Origin: UBA5738 sp964470995
Lineage (GTDB): Bacteria; Patescibacteriota; Minisyncoccia; Minisyncoccales; UBA5738
NCBI GenBank assembly: GCA_964470995.1
Contig: CAYYEP010000001.1
Location: forward strand, 62,001 to 126,000
Reading direction: 5' to 3'
Length of the DNA stretch: 64,000 nt
Under the pieces are notes generated by a model. It was not told the DNA's origin. It saw only the letters and a program-made list of their open reading frames with translations, and ran no database searches. Position 1 is the first letter of the stretch. Every line of letters begins with the position of its first letter. The position numbers and the translations under genes were made by a program. Of the stretch, positions 38,574 through 46,137 are shown one piece after another.

Positions 38574-39152
38574 TTATTTCTGATATTCTTTTTGCGCCTT
38601 GAAAGCAAGATTGATGCATTCTTGAAGATCGTAACCCAAATCGGCGCACCAGACAATAGAAGAAAATATCACATTGCCCATTTCTTTTTTTAGTCCCGCT
38701 TCACCTTCGGCACGGTCGGAAGAAACAGTGTTGCGGGCATAGCGGCAGATATCGCCGATAACCTTGCCCAAACGCACGACAATCTGCTCCAGGCCGCAAG
38801 ACTTTCCTTGCCATATCTCCTGGCCAAGGACAAGCAATTCATTGGTATCGGACGGAATAATCTTATCATCACCCCTATAAGGGGTAAATCTTTTTTGAGC
38901 CGCTGCCGCCAGACTGATGCACTCGCAAGGATCAAAACCAAGATCGTCGCACCACCGGGTCGCGGACACGATAAGATTACCAAGCTCTTTTTTTAACTCA
39001 TTTTCCAAAGACCGGTCGGCAATCGATTCGCCGCGGGCATAGCGGCAGATATCGCCGTATATCTTACCCATCCGGATAATGATCTGCGGCAAAACCAATT
39101 TTTTATTGCCCCAAACGGTACGGGAATCTTCAAGGATTTGCTTGATATCCAT
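38574..39152 (-). CDS. Tandem MazG-like helical protein
   Basis: 192 residues built of two ~90-residue repeats. Repeat 1: IIIRMGKIYGDICRYARGES ... ELKKELGNLIVSATRWCDDLGFDPCECISLAAAAQKRF; repeat 2: IVVRLGKVIGDICRYARNTV ... LKKEMGNVIFSSIVWCADLGYDLQECINLAFKAQKEY. The K-E-(L/M)-G-N helix followed by a D-L-G-(F/Y)-D helix resembles all-alpha NTP pyrophosphohydrolases (MazG/dCTPase), where E-L-G-D coordinates Mg; here the metal Asp is Asn in both copies, so catalysis is uncertain. Duplicated halves would mimic a dimer. Confidence 0.5.
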   Translation of the reverse strand: MDIKQILEDSRTVWGNKKLVLPQIIIRMGKIYGDICRYARGESIADRSLENELKKELGNLIVSATRWCDDLGFDPCECISLAAAAQKRFTPYRGDDKIIPSDTNELLVLGQEIWQGKSCGLEQIVVRLGKVIGDICRYARNTVSSDRAEGEAGLKKEMGNVIFSSIVWCADLGYDLQECINLAFKAQKEYQK

Positions 39153-39190
39153 TTTTTTATATAAAAGCGATCAATATTGTTTTAAAAACC

Positions 39191-39451
39191 TTAATCAGCC
39201 GGCCCAGGGATAAAAGATTCCAAAGTTTGGGATGGATCCATATTTTGGCTTGCCCCCCCGCCGGTTTGATTAAAATACATACCCCAAAATACCGCCGACA
39301 GCGACATACATATTATAATAATCAAGATATATATTTTTTTCTTTTTGTCCGCCTGGCCTAACGGCGCATAAACCACGGTCCGGGCCGGTTTATCCGATTT
39401 AAGATAATCGCTAAGATCGGCAGTTTTATTATCGCCTTTATCTATTTCCAT
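39191..39451 (-). CDS. Small single-helix membrane protein downstream of the pilin
   Basis: 86 residues from ATG 39451 (MEIDKGDNKTADLSDYLKSD). A 35-residue soluble N-terminus with basic patch is followed by KKKKIYILIIIICMSLSAVFWGMYF (TM) and an acidic exported tail NQTGGGASQNMDPSQTLESF. It begins 11 bp after the pilin gene's distal stop, so both are likely in one transcript. Function unknown; its type fits a pilus-associated anchor or partner. Confidence 0.55.
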   Translation of the reverse strand: MEIDKGDNKTADLSDYLKSDKPARTVVYAPLGQADKKKKIYILIIIICMSLSAVFWGMYFNQTGGGASQNMDPSQTLESFIPGPAD

Positions 39452-39461
39452 TTGAATATGG

Positions 39462-39971
39462 TTACTTTTGGCGCATTCCCACGGTAATCGTACCGGAATA
39501 ATTATAGGTGGTTCCGCTACACGTAGTGATTCCCGGGCTTGTCTTCGTTGTTTTTTCCAAACGATATACCAACATATACCATTGCCGACTACACCCACCG
39601 CTCAAGGAATAATAAGTATATGTGTATTTTCCGGTAACACCCGCCCAGCTCCCCGATGAATTAACCGGATCCCCGGGCAGTGTTGTCAGATATGGATTTA
39701 GCGCCGTCTGCAGAGTTGCTCAACTCGAATCATTGCTGTTGGTCCAGCCGCTATTCGGATAAGTCGCGCCTCCAGATAGCGGATATTGGTTGTTTTGCAA
39801 ATAATATAATTCCAAAGCTCTCCTTATCTGATCAACATCGCTCATTCTCCGCGCATCGCGCGCTTTGGCGCGCGAACCGGCCGTCCCCACCAAAATCACC
39901 CCAGCCAGCATGCTGATAATCGAAATAACCACCAAAAGCTCGATGAGCGTAAAACCTTTGCGTGATACCAT
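39462..39971 (-). pseudogene. Type IV pilin interrupted by an in-frame TGA at 39720-39722
   Basis: MVSRKGFTLIELLVVISIIS is a class III/type IV prepilin signature (G-FTLIEL, cleavage before F). The chain continues ARDARRMSDVDQIRRALELYYLQNNQYPLSGG as in minor pilins, to SNDSS, then TGA, and proceeds in the same frame as ATLQTALNPYLTTLPGDPVN, including a Cys pair (GGCSRQWYML ... TTCSGTTYNY), to TAA at 39462. Homologues usually have W at the TGA position (xxWATLQTAL), a TGG to TGA change. So the full 169-codon protein is intact in frame. Confidence 0.7.
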
Positions 39972-39994
39972 CGTTTATTTTGTGTTTTACTATT

Positions 39995-41386
39995 TTAGCA
40001 TTTTAATAGTTGTTTGAAATATTCCGCCAGTTCGGAAATTTTGACGTGCACCTGCTCCATTGTATCGCGGTCGCGCACGGTAACGTCGCCTTTTTCCAAC
40101 GAATCAAAATCAACGGTCACGCAATAGGGAGTGCCAATCTCGTCCTGGCGGCGGTAACGTTTGCCAATATTGCCGGAGTCGTCAAATTCGCACATAAAAT
40201 ATTGGCAAAGTTCTTTATAGATACCGCGGGCTTTGGCGACCAATTCGGGCTTGTTTTTGAGCAGAGGAAAGACCGCGATTTTAATGGGAGCAAGCCGCTT
40301 GTCGAATTTCATCACGATGCGGGTTTCGCCTTCTTTCACGGCTTCTTCGGTATAGGCTTTATCCAAAAACATAAAGAACAAGCGGTTCAAACCCACCGAT
40401 GTTTCCATGATATGGGGAATGAACTTCTCGCCGGATACCGGGTCGGTGTAGCTTAAGTCCTGGCCGGAGAATTTTTCATGCTGGCTTAGATCCCAGTTGC
40501 CGCGGGCGTGGATACCCTCCACCTCCTTGTAACCGCCCAAAGATTTGAAATTGTATTCTATGTCGTAGGCCTCGCTGGCGTAGTGCGCCAGTTTTTCGTG
40601 TTTGTACCAGCGAATATCGGCTTCGGTTATGCCATATTCCAAATACCAGTCCCAGCGGGTCTTTTTCCATTCATCGTATTTTTCCTTCATTTGTGACGGA
40701 TGCAGAAAATATTGCATTTCCATCTGCTCGAACTCACGAGTGCGAAAAATGAACTGGCGCGCCACGATCTCGTTGCGGAAAGCCTTCCCCACTTGCGCGA
40801 TACCAAACGGCAATTTCACCCGCACGGTGTCGATAGTGTTTTTGTATTCCAGGTAAATGCCGCCGCATGTTTCCGGCCGCAGATAAACGACGTTTTCTTC
40901 GCTTAATGCGTCAGTGGGAGAACCAAGGTTGGATTTAACCATTAAAGAAAACCTCTTGGCGAGCGTAAGTTCAGCGGAGCCGCAACTGGCGCATTTAAGC
41001 TTGCCGGCAGACCTTAGCTTATCCAGCTCAGCGTTGATAAATTCCAGCGGCTGCTTGTCGGCACTGATATTGAATTGCTCCAAAATGTGATCGGCGCGCC
41101 AGCGGGCTTTACATTTTTTACAATCCACCTGCGGATCGTCAAAGCTTTCCACATGGCCCGACGCCTTCCAGGTCGTCGGGTGCATGAAAATCGCCGAGTC
41201 AAGGCCGACTACATCTTCGCGAAGCTGTACCATGGCGCGCCACCAGGCGTCGCGGATATTGTTTTTCAGCAGAGTGCCATAATGGCCGTAATCGTAAATC
41301 GCGGCAAAACCGCCGTAAATTTCCGACGACGGAAACACGAAGCCCCGGCGTTTTGAGAGTGAGATTATGTTTTGCGCTATATCCAT
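39995..41386 (-). CDS. glyS: Glycyl-tRNA synthetase (class II, single-chain alpha2 type)
   Basis: 463 residues. RGFVFPSSEIYGGFAAIYDYGHYGTLLKNNIRDAWW is the class II motif 1 neighbourhood; VDCKKCKARWRAD and KLKCASCGSAEL form a zinc site; FSLMVKSNLGSP, RPETCGGIYLEYKNTI (catalytic) and FAIAQVGKAFRNEI-like FGIAQVGKAFRNEIVARQFIFRTREFEQMEMQYF (motif 2) are visible; SVGLNRLFFMFLDKAY is motif 3. The C-terminal anticodon domain ends AEYFKQLLKC. This eukaryotic/archaeal-like form charges tRNA-Gly. It lies upstream of the pilin on the same strand. Confidence 0.95.
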   Translation of the reverse strand: MDIAQNIISLSKRRGFVFPSSEIYGGFAAIYDYGHYGTLLKNNIRDAWWRAMVQLREDVVGLDSAIFMHPTTWKASGHVESFDDPQVDCKKCKARWRADHILEQFNISADKQPLEFINAELDKLRSAGKLKCASCGSAELTLAKRFSLMVKSNLGSPTDALSEENVVYLRPETCGGIYLEYKNTIDTVRVKLPFGIAQVGKAFRNEIVARQFIFRTREFEQMEMQYFLHPSQMKEKYDEWKKTRWDWYLEYGITEADIRWYKHEKLAHYASEAYDIEYNFKSLGGYKEVEGIHARGNWDLSQHEKFSGQDLSYTDPVSGEKFIPHIMETSVGLNRLFFMFLDKAYTEEAVKEGETRIVMKFDKRLAPIKIAVFPLLKNKPELVAKARGIYKELCQYFMCEFDDSGNIGKRYRRQDEIGTPYCVTVDFDSLEKGDVTVRDRDTMEQVHVKISELAEYFKQLLKC

Positions 41387-41423
41387 AAAATTTTTATATT
41401 AATGGTTTTGCTCCCCTATTTGC

Positions 41424-41449
41424 GAAAAAGCCGGCTTGCGGCTTTTTTC
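41424..41449. terminator. Bidirectional terminator
   Basis: AAAAAGCCG GCTTG CGGCTTTTTT; perfect 9-bp stem with T-runs on both strands, after the surface protein gene. Confidence 0.8.
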
Positions 41450-41480
41450 GCTCATTTGATTTAAATTTACTTTTTTTGTT

Positions 41481-43148
41481 TTATCGGACATTCCCGTCTT
41501 CTTCATCCATGCCGGGATCCGAAACGGATCCGGTATCAACAGACGGCGAGGTTGATTCGAGAACCGATCCGGTCCAGCTGTCGTCCCCGGAGATTTTGGC
41601 TTGGCCGATGACTCCGGCGGTATTATCGCGCTGGGAAGACATCGGAGTAAGCGTAACCTGAAACGAGACATTTAAAGGATTAGAGATCAACCCCTGCCCG
41701 GCAGACATATTCCCAAGGGTCCAGGTAATCTGGCGAGTGCCTTCATCGTAAGATAGTTTGGAAATCTGATCTTCGGGAAATATTTCGCTGCGGTTGAATT
41801 CGACTTCCGGCGGCAAAGTTGCGGTAACTTTAACGTTCTTTACGTCGGAATAATAATTCTTCGCCTGCCAAGTAACGGTATAGGTAGTTTCGTCTCCCAC
41901 TTTGGGCGGGAACGGGCCGGAATTTCCAAAGATCTCATCATTGTAGTAAGCTTTCTGGGAAATCTCCAGCTTGGAACTGATCTTGGTAATAAAGTCCTCG
42001 CGGGCCGCTCCGATCATCACTTTGTTGTCGAGTTCGGGCTGGCTCAAACTGCTTAGATCATCCTTCAGGCGGATCCAGAATTCCGCCTTTCCTTCCTCCA
42101 TCGGCGCCAAGTAAGTGAGCTTATTGTTCTGCTTCCAGTCGAACACGATCGAACTGTCTCCCTGCTGGAAAGTTCCGGTATCCGAGCGGACAGTGGAAAA
42201 ATCATACATTCCGCCTTCAAGATTATCCACCATCACCAGATTATAAAGTTCGCTGTCGCTGATGTTCTTATAATAAATCTCATAATGCAGCCATTCTCCC
42301 GGCTTGGCGACATAATTGGCGTCGCCGTTGATCGTTTGGCGAATCGATACCGTGGGTTTGACGATCTTGGCCCCCCTCTCAATTTCCCTTAAAGGCACAT
42401 ACTGGCCGTCCTTCCACATTCCAATGCGGGCCCGGAACACCTTACCTTCATTGAGATCTCCGGAAACCTGTCCAATAATATCGATCACTCCCGACTGCCC
42501 CTTATTGAGAACCGGGATAGTAAATTCATCTTTATCCAACGATTGCGGAGTAGACTGGGTGAACGCGTATCCCAAAGGATAATCCACCGTAACCCGCAGA
42601 TCGGTTAACAGCCAATCAACATTGGAAAGATAATTAATACGCAAATGGAAGTCCTTGTTGGCCTCAATAGTTGAGGAAATATCCATATCCAAATCCAGAG
42701 GCACGGCCTGCATTACCGTAGTGGCGGAAGTGCTGGATTCGTAGCGTGCGCTCAAATTTTTTGGCTGATAAGATAGCGTAGCCTTCGCGATCTTGGCGTC
42801 GCCCTCTTTACCGATAACCCGCATCTTGAAAGTGATGCTGCGCTCCTCGCCGGGGTAAATAGCGCCGCCCAGCTGATCGGCGGCAATTGTTTCCTGGACA
42901 TACATATTGCCATCCTTAATCGAAAATTCCGGCGCGTAAAATATCAGTGTCGGATTTTCCAGCCGGAAATCGCCGTTGTTTTTATATTTAACGACATATT
43001 CGACTTCCTGGCCCAGTTGCGCCTGGGACGGACCGATCATTTCCAGTTTCAATCCTTCCTTGGAATAGATGTTTTTACGCCAGAAACCATAACCGACAGC
43101 GGCCAGAACCAGAGCGAAAACTATTAATATTTTTATAAATTTACTCAT
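41481..43148 (-). CDS. Membrane-anchored surface protein with Ig-like/DUF11-type repeats
   Basis: 555 residues. N-terminal helix FIKILIVFALVLAAVGYGFW; four beta-sandwich domains follow, each about 110-130 residues. Repeat signatures: AQLGQEVEYVVKYKNNGDFRLENPTLIFYAPE; GEWLHYEIYYKNISDSELYNLVMVDNLEGG; VGDETTYTVTWQAKNYYSDVKNVKVTATLPPEV with ISKLSYDEGTRQITWTLGNMSAGQG. The G.x.(V/Y)Y.(V/I).(Y/W).N pattern is that of DUF11/conserved-repeat cell-wall domains. The C-terminus is acidic and Ser-rich. It is likely a structural or adhesive element on the cell surface. Confidence 0.8.
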   Translation of the reverse strand: MSKFIKILIVFALVLAAVGYGFWRKNIYSKEGLKLEMIGPSQAQLGQEVEYVVKYKNNGDFRLENPTLIFYAPEFSIKDGNMYVQETIAADQLGGAIYPGEERSITFKMRVIGKEGDAKIAKATLSYQPKNLSARYESSTSATTVMQAVPLDLDMDISSTIEANKDFHLRINYLSNVDWLLTDLRVTVDYPLGYAFTQSTPQSLDKDEFTIPVLNKGQSGVIDIIGQVSGDLNEGKVFRARIGMWKDGQYVPLREIERGAKIVKPTVSIRQTINGDANYVAKPGEWLHYEIYYKNISDSELYNLVMVDNLEGGMYDFSTVRSDTGTFQQGDSSIVFDWKQNNKLTYLAPMEEGKAEFWIRLKDDLSSLSQPELDNKVMIGAAREDFITKISSKLEISQKAYYNDEIFGNSGPFPPKVGDETTYTVTWQAKNYYSDVKNVKVTATLPPEVEFNRSEIFPEDQISKLSYDEGTRQITWTLGNMSAGQGLISNPLNVSFQVTLTPMSSQRDNTAGVIGQAKISGDDSWTGSVLESTSPSVDTGSVSDPGMDEEDGNVR

Positions 43149-43259
43149 CTGCTACTTAATTTCAAATTTCCAATTTCCAATTTCCGATGAATTTTCAATG
43201 AATGGATTTCCAATGAAAATCACCAAATTAGAAATTTAATCGAAATTATAAATTAATAA

Positions 43260-43871
43260 TTATTTAGTAATAAGCGCCAGATAATCCCGGGCAATCCGAT
43301 TAAGATTATTAACCTGGCTGCCGGTCAGGCGCATTTTTGCGGAACGGGCAATGTCGGAATCGCGAAAAAGGCGCACCAGCGACCGGCAGGCCGCTCCGGC
43401 AAAATCAGCCCCGAATTCAGGCCGCCAGCCCAGCGATTCAAATAAATGCCAAACAAAATATTGGTAAATGGCATCGGAATTCCGGCGGTCGGCGGTTTCG
43501 GCAAAAACCGCGGCCGAACACACCAAATCCCAAACGTTACTGTCGGATTGCTGATCTTTAATCAGGATTTCGGCCATGGCGGCGATCCGGGTTATCACTT
43601 CCCGCTTATCCGGGTCGCGCCGGGAGTGCTTCAACGGAATTAAAGTTACCGCATCGGTCAAGGTTTTGCAAGTTTTCCCTTGGATAAATTCCAAGTCGAT
43701 AATCGCAGGAAATTCCACCGCCGGGCGCAACTTGGATGCGACCTTGCGGACACCCTTGGCCATAACCTCGATCCGGCCAAAATCTTTAGTGTAAACAACC
43801 AAAAGCTGGTCGGCCTCTCCCCTGTCGATCCTTTTCAGAATAAACGCCTTGGTACGGTAATGAGTAAACAT
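43260..43871 (-). CDS. recO: DNA repair protein RecO
   Basis: 203 residues. YRTKAFILKRIDRGEADQLLVVYTKDFGRIEVMAKGVRKVASKLRPAVEFPAIIDLEFIQGKTCKTLTDAV is the OB-fold N-terminal domain of RecO; the rest is the helical C-terminal domain (KREVITRIAAMAEILI ...FVWHLFESLGWRPEF). No zinc cluster (four Cys) is present, as in some RecO forms. It mediates RecA loading onto gapped DNA together with RecR (and RecF). It is followed after only 7 bp upstream by an unknown gene. Confidence 0.9.
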   Translation of the reverse strand: MFTHYRTKAFILKRIDRGEADQLLVVYTKDFGRIEVMAKGVRKVASKLRPAVEFPAIIDLEFIQGKTCKTLTDAVTLIPLKHSRRDPDKREVITRIAAMAEILIKDQQSDSNVWDLVCSAAVFAETADRRNSDAIYQYFVWHLFESLGWRPEFGADFAGAACRSLVRLFRDSDIARSAKMRLTGSQVNNLNRIARDYLALITK

Positions 43872-43878
43872 CTGGGAA

Positions 43879-44340
43879 TCAGCCGGAATATCCGGTTATC
43901 GCGGCGATTGTTTTCATTAACTTATGCCGCTTATCGTCATTGCCACTGGCAAAAATTTTTTTTATTTCCTCGCGGGTAAATTTGAATTTATCCTCAAGTT
44001 GCCGGCGGTTGAAACTCTGTAAATCCCGATACATTTCGATCATAGCAGTTCGCCTTATATATTCTTCAGGCCCCTTAAACACACGCGCCAAAAAGTTCTT
44101 TTTCAACTCCGCAGTTTTCACCGATTCGGGAATCACTTCGGCCAGCACGGGAAATAATGCCTGGGCAATATATTTGGCACGAACAGATTCAAGGCTGGTT
44201 CCGGTGAACAACAAGGCCGATTCTGAATTTTTTTTATTTTGCGCCTCCTCTTGCTCTTTTTTTTGCGCTTTTCCCTGTTGTATTTGCGCGAGCCTCCGGG
44301 CCGCGAATGCGTAGGCGTTATTCTTTTCGTTTTCGTCCAT
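43879..44340 (-). CDS. Hypothetical helical protein next to recO
   Basis: 153 residues, almost entirely helical and charged: FAARRLAQIQQGKAQKKEQEEAQNKKNSESALLFTGTSLESVRAKYIAQALFPVLAEVIPESVKTAELKKNFLARVF, then EYIRRTAMIEMYRDLQSFNRRQLEDKFKFTREEIKKIFASGNDDKRHKLMKTIAAITGY. A coiled-coil N-terminus is likely. No family recognised. It lies 7 bp from recO and 12 bp from the next unknown gene; the three may be co-transcribed. Confidence 0.6.
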   Translation of the reverse strand: MDENEKNNAYAFAARRLAQIQQGKAQKKEQEEAQNKKNSESALLFTGTSLESVRAKYIAQALFPVLAEVIPESVKTAELKKNFLARVFKGPEEYIRRTAMIEMYRDLQSFNRRQLEDKFKFTREEIKKIFASGNDDKRHKLMKTIAAITGYSG

Positions 44341-44352
44341 GATATTACAATT

Positions 44353-44985
44353 TTAATTATGGCTGGTACGGCGCATTATTTCTTTGTTGCGGGTAAGTTC
44401 GGCGATAGTGCCGGCAACAGCCCGGTTGGTGCGCGCGCGAGTGGCGCTATCGAGCTTTTTGAAACCGCCCAATTCGGAAACGCTGCCGCCGAGAGCCCGC
44501 CGGGCGGCATCATTGGCTTTCCCCTTGTGCACGTACGAATTCCAACCAACCTTTTTGCCCTCGATATTGTCAATTATACCTTTGGCGACCCGCGTCTTGT
44601 TTTCGGCGGTTTGCATCCCTGGGGTAAGAAACGCATCAAAGGCCTTGTTTTTGTCCATTATTTGAATGGTTTTTTTGATAGTGGAATTAACTGACGCCGA
44701 AGAATTGTATTCGAGCAGGCCCTTTTCGGGTTTGTTATTTTTACCGTCATTCGCACCAGACGCATTGGCAGTGCCGCTTTCCCGCGTTTTCAGTTCGCGG
44801 CGCTGGCGGCCCCGAGCGTAAAGAGAATTTAGACTTTCTTTGCCGAACCTCGATTTGCCGCCAAAACCCGAAGACATACCGATGCTGGTATCGTTTTTGC
44901 CAAATTGCTTATCCTGTCCGATTTTAAAACCGCCGCTTAGGCCGTAATCGCTATTCATTGATGAGTCGCCCGGATCGAAAGACAT
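44353..44985 (-). CDS. Hypothetical low-complexity protein
   Basis: 210 residues. The N-terminal ~75 are Gly/Ser/Asp-rich (DYGLSGGFKIGQDKQFGKNDTSIGMSSGFGGKSRFGKESLNSLYARGRQRRE) and probably disordered; the C-terminal half is helical (STIKKTIQIMDKNKAFDAFLTPGM, KVGWNSYVHKGKANDAARRALGGSVSELGGFKKLDSATRARTNRAV). No signal peptide, no known domain. Its position directly upstream of the RecO cluster suggests, but does not show, a link to DNA metabolism. Confidence 0.55.
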   Translation of the reverse strand: MSFDPGDSSMNSDYGLSGGFKIGQDKQFGKNDTSIGMSSGFGGKSRFGKESLNSLYARGRQRRELKTRESGTANASGANDGKNNKPEKGLLEYNSSASVNSTIKKTIQIMDKNKAFDAFLTPGMQTAENKTRVAKGIIDNIEGKKVGWNSYVHKGKANDAARRALGGSVSELGGFKKLDSATRARTNRAVAGTIAELTRNKEIMRRTSHN

Positions 44986-45000
44986 GGTTAATATTGAAAT

Positions 45001-46029
45001 TTAGAACAGTTCGAGAAGCTTTACGAAAAAGAGGAAATATAAGAGAAGAAAAAGAATCCCCTGACCGGCACCGATCTTTTGAGAAACCGCGGCCACTCCC
45101 AATAAAACCGAGGCGGCCGCCAGAAACGGCAAACCAACCGCAAGGATAGCACCGCCAAAAACCAAGGGGGAGAACAGCGACGCCGCGCCGCAAACCAGCA
45201 GCAGATTAGCCGCGGTGGCCGCAAAAAGATTGCCTAAAGTCAGATCCCCTTTCCGGGACCGGATAATTGATACGCCGCCGAACATTTCGGGCATCGCGGT
45301 ACCAATCGACAACGCTACCATTGCCGTGACCGCGGCCGATATCTTCATAATATCGGAAATCCCGACCAGCGAAGCAACAGTAAAATTTGAAGCCGCTACC
45401 AACACAAGGCCTCCCCCCGAAAGCAGGCCGATCATTTTCAAAAAAGAGCGGCGGCCAAGCGCACCGACAGTTTCCAATTTTTTTTCCAGGCGCGTCGGCA
45501 GCAGTTGCACGATCCGCGCCACGGCGGCACTGCCCAATAGCTCGGGAGTGATTACATCGCGAGCAGTAATACCGCGGGGCCGCGCCGAATAAGAATAAGC
45601 GGCATAAACAAAAAACGCCAGAATCATCAATATGCCTTCGGGAGCGTTAATGCGGCCATCGGCGGCCACCAAGCAAAAAATCGCGACCGCGGAAGCGAAC
45701 AGCGGCAAGTCGGTATTGATATATTCACTTTTTAAGAGCAAGGATCCGGCCGAAAACGCACCCAAGCCGGCAACCAACAGGATATTGGCAATCGATGAAC
45801 CAATAACCACGGCTACCGCGAGCTCCGTCTGACCCTGCTGGACCGCGGCAAGCGCGGCTCCCATTTCCGGCATTGCCACGGCAATAAGAGCCGCCGGCAG
45901 AGAAATATCAGCTTCGCGCACGCCAAAAATCCGCGCGGCGCGGCGCAAGCCAAGAATAAGCCAGTCCGAAGCTTTAATAAGAGCACAGACCGAGGTAATG
46001 AATATTAATGACCAGACTAGAAGCTCCAT
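45001..46029 (-). CDS. Ca2+/Na+ exchanger (CaCA family)
   Basis: About 342 residues from ATG 46029 (GAG 6 nt upstream); a TTG at 46035 is possible. Eleven or so helices with two alpha repeats: AVAMPEMGAALAAVQQGQTELAVAVVIGSSIANILLVAGLGAFSAG and ALSIGTAMPEMFGGVSIIRSRKGDLTLGNLFAATAANLLLVCGAASL. P-E in each repeat corresponds to the ion-binding Glu. It exchanges Ca2+ for Na+ or H+ across the membrane. The second G(N/S)xxxN motif is GNLFAATAAN. It ends FFVKLLELF. Confidence 0.88.
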   Translation of the reverse strand: MELLVWSLIFITSVCALIKASDWLILGLRRAARIFGVREADISLPAALIAVAMPEMGAALAAVQQGQTELAVAVVIGSSIANILLVAGLGAFSAGSLLLKSEYINTDLPLFASAVAIFCLVAADGRINAPEGILMILAFFVYAAYSYSARPRGITARDVITPELLGSAAVARIVQLLPTRLEKKLETVGALGRRSFLKMIGLLSGGGLVLVAASNFTVASLVGISDIMKISAAVTAMVALSIGTAMPEMFGGVSIIRSRKGDLTLGNLFAATAANLLLVCGAASLFSPLVFGGAILAVGLPFLAAASVLLGVAAVSQKIGAGQGILFLLLYFLFFVKLLELF

Positions 46030-46137
46030 AATCAACTCGATATTAATAGAAATTAGCTCCGCGAAATTAATTGAATTTTCTATTAAAAACCAATTTCAAA
46101 AAATTTCAAGAGTTTCCAAGAATTTCTATTAAATATT

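Noticed and set aside
39720..39722. TGA decoded as Gly or Trp genome-wide (SR1/Gracilibacteria-like code).
   Set aside because: TGA terminates other intact genes, for example 18596-20512, and no other long gene has in-frame TGA.
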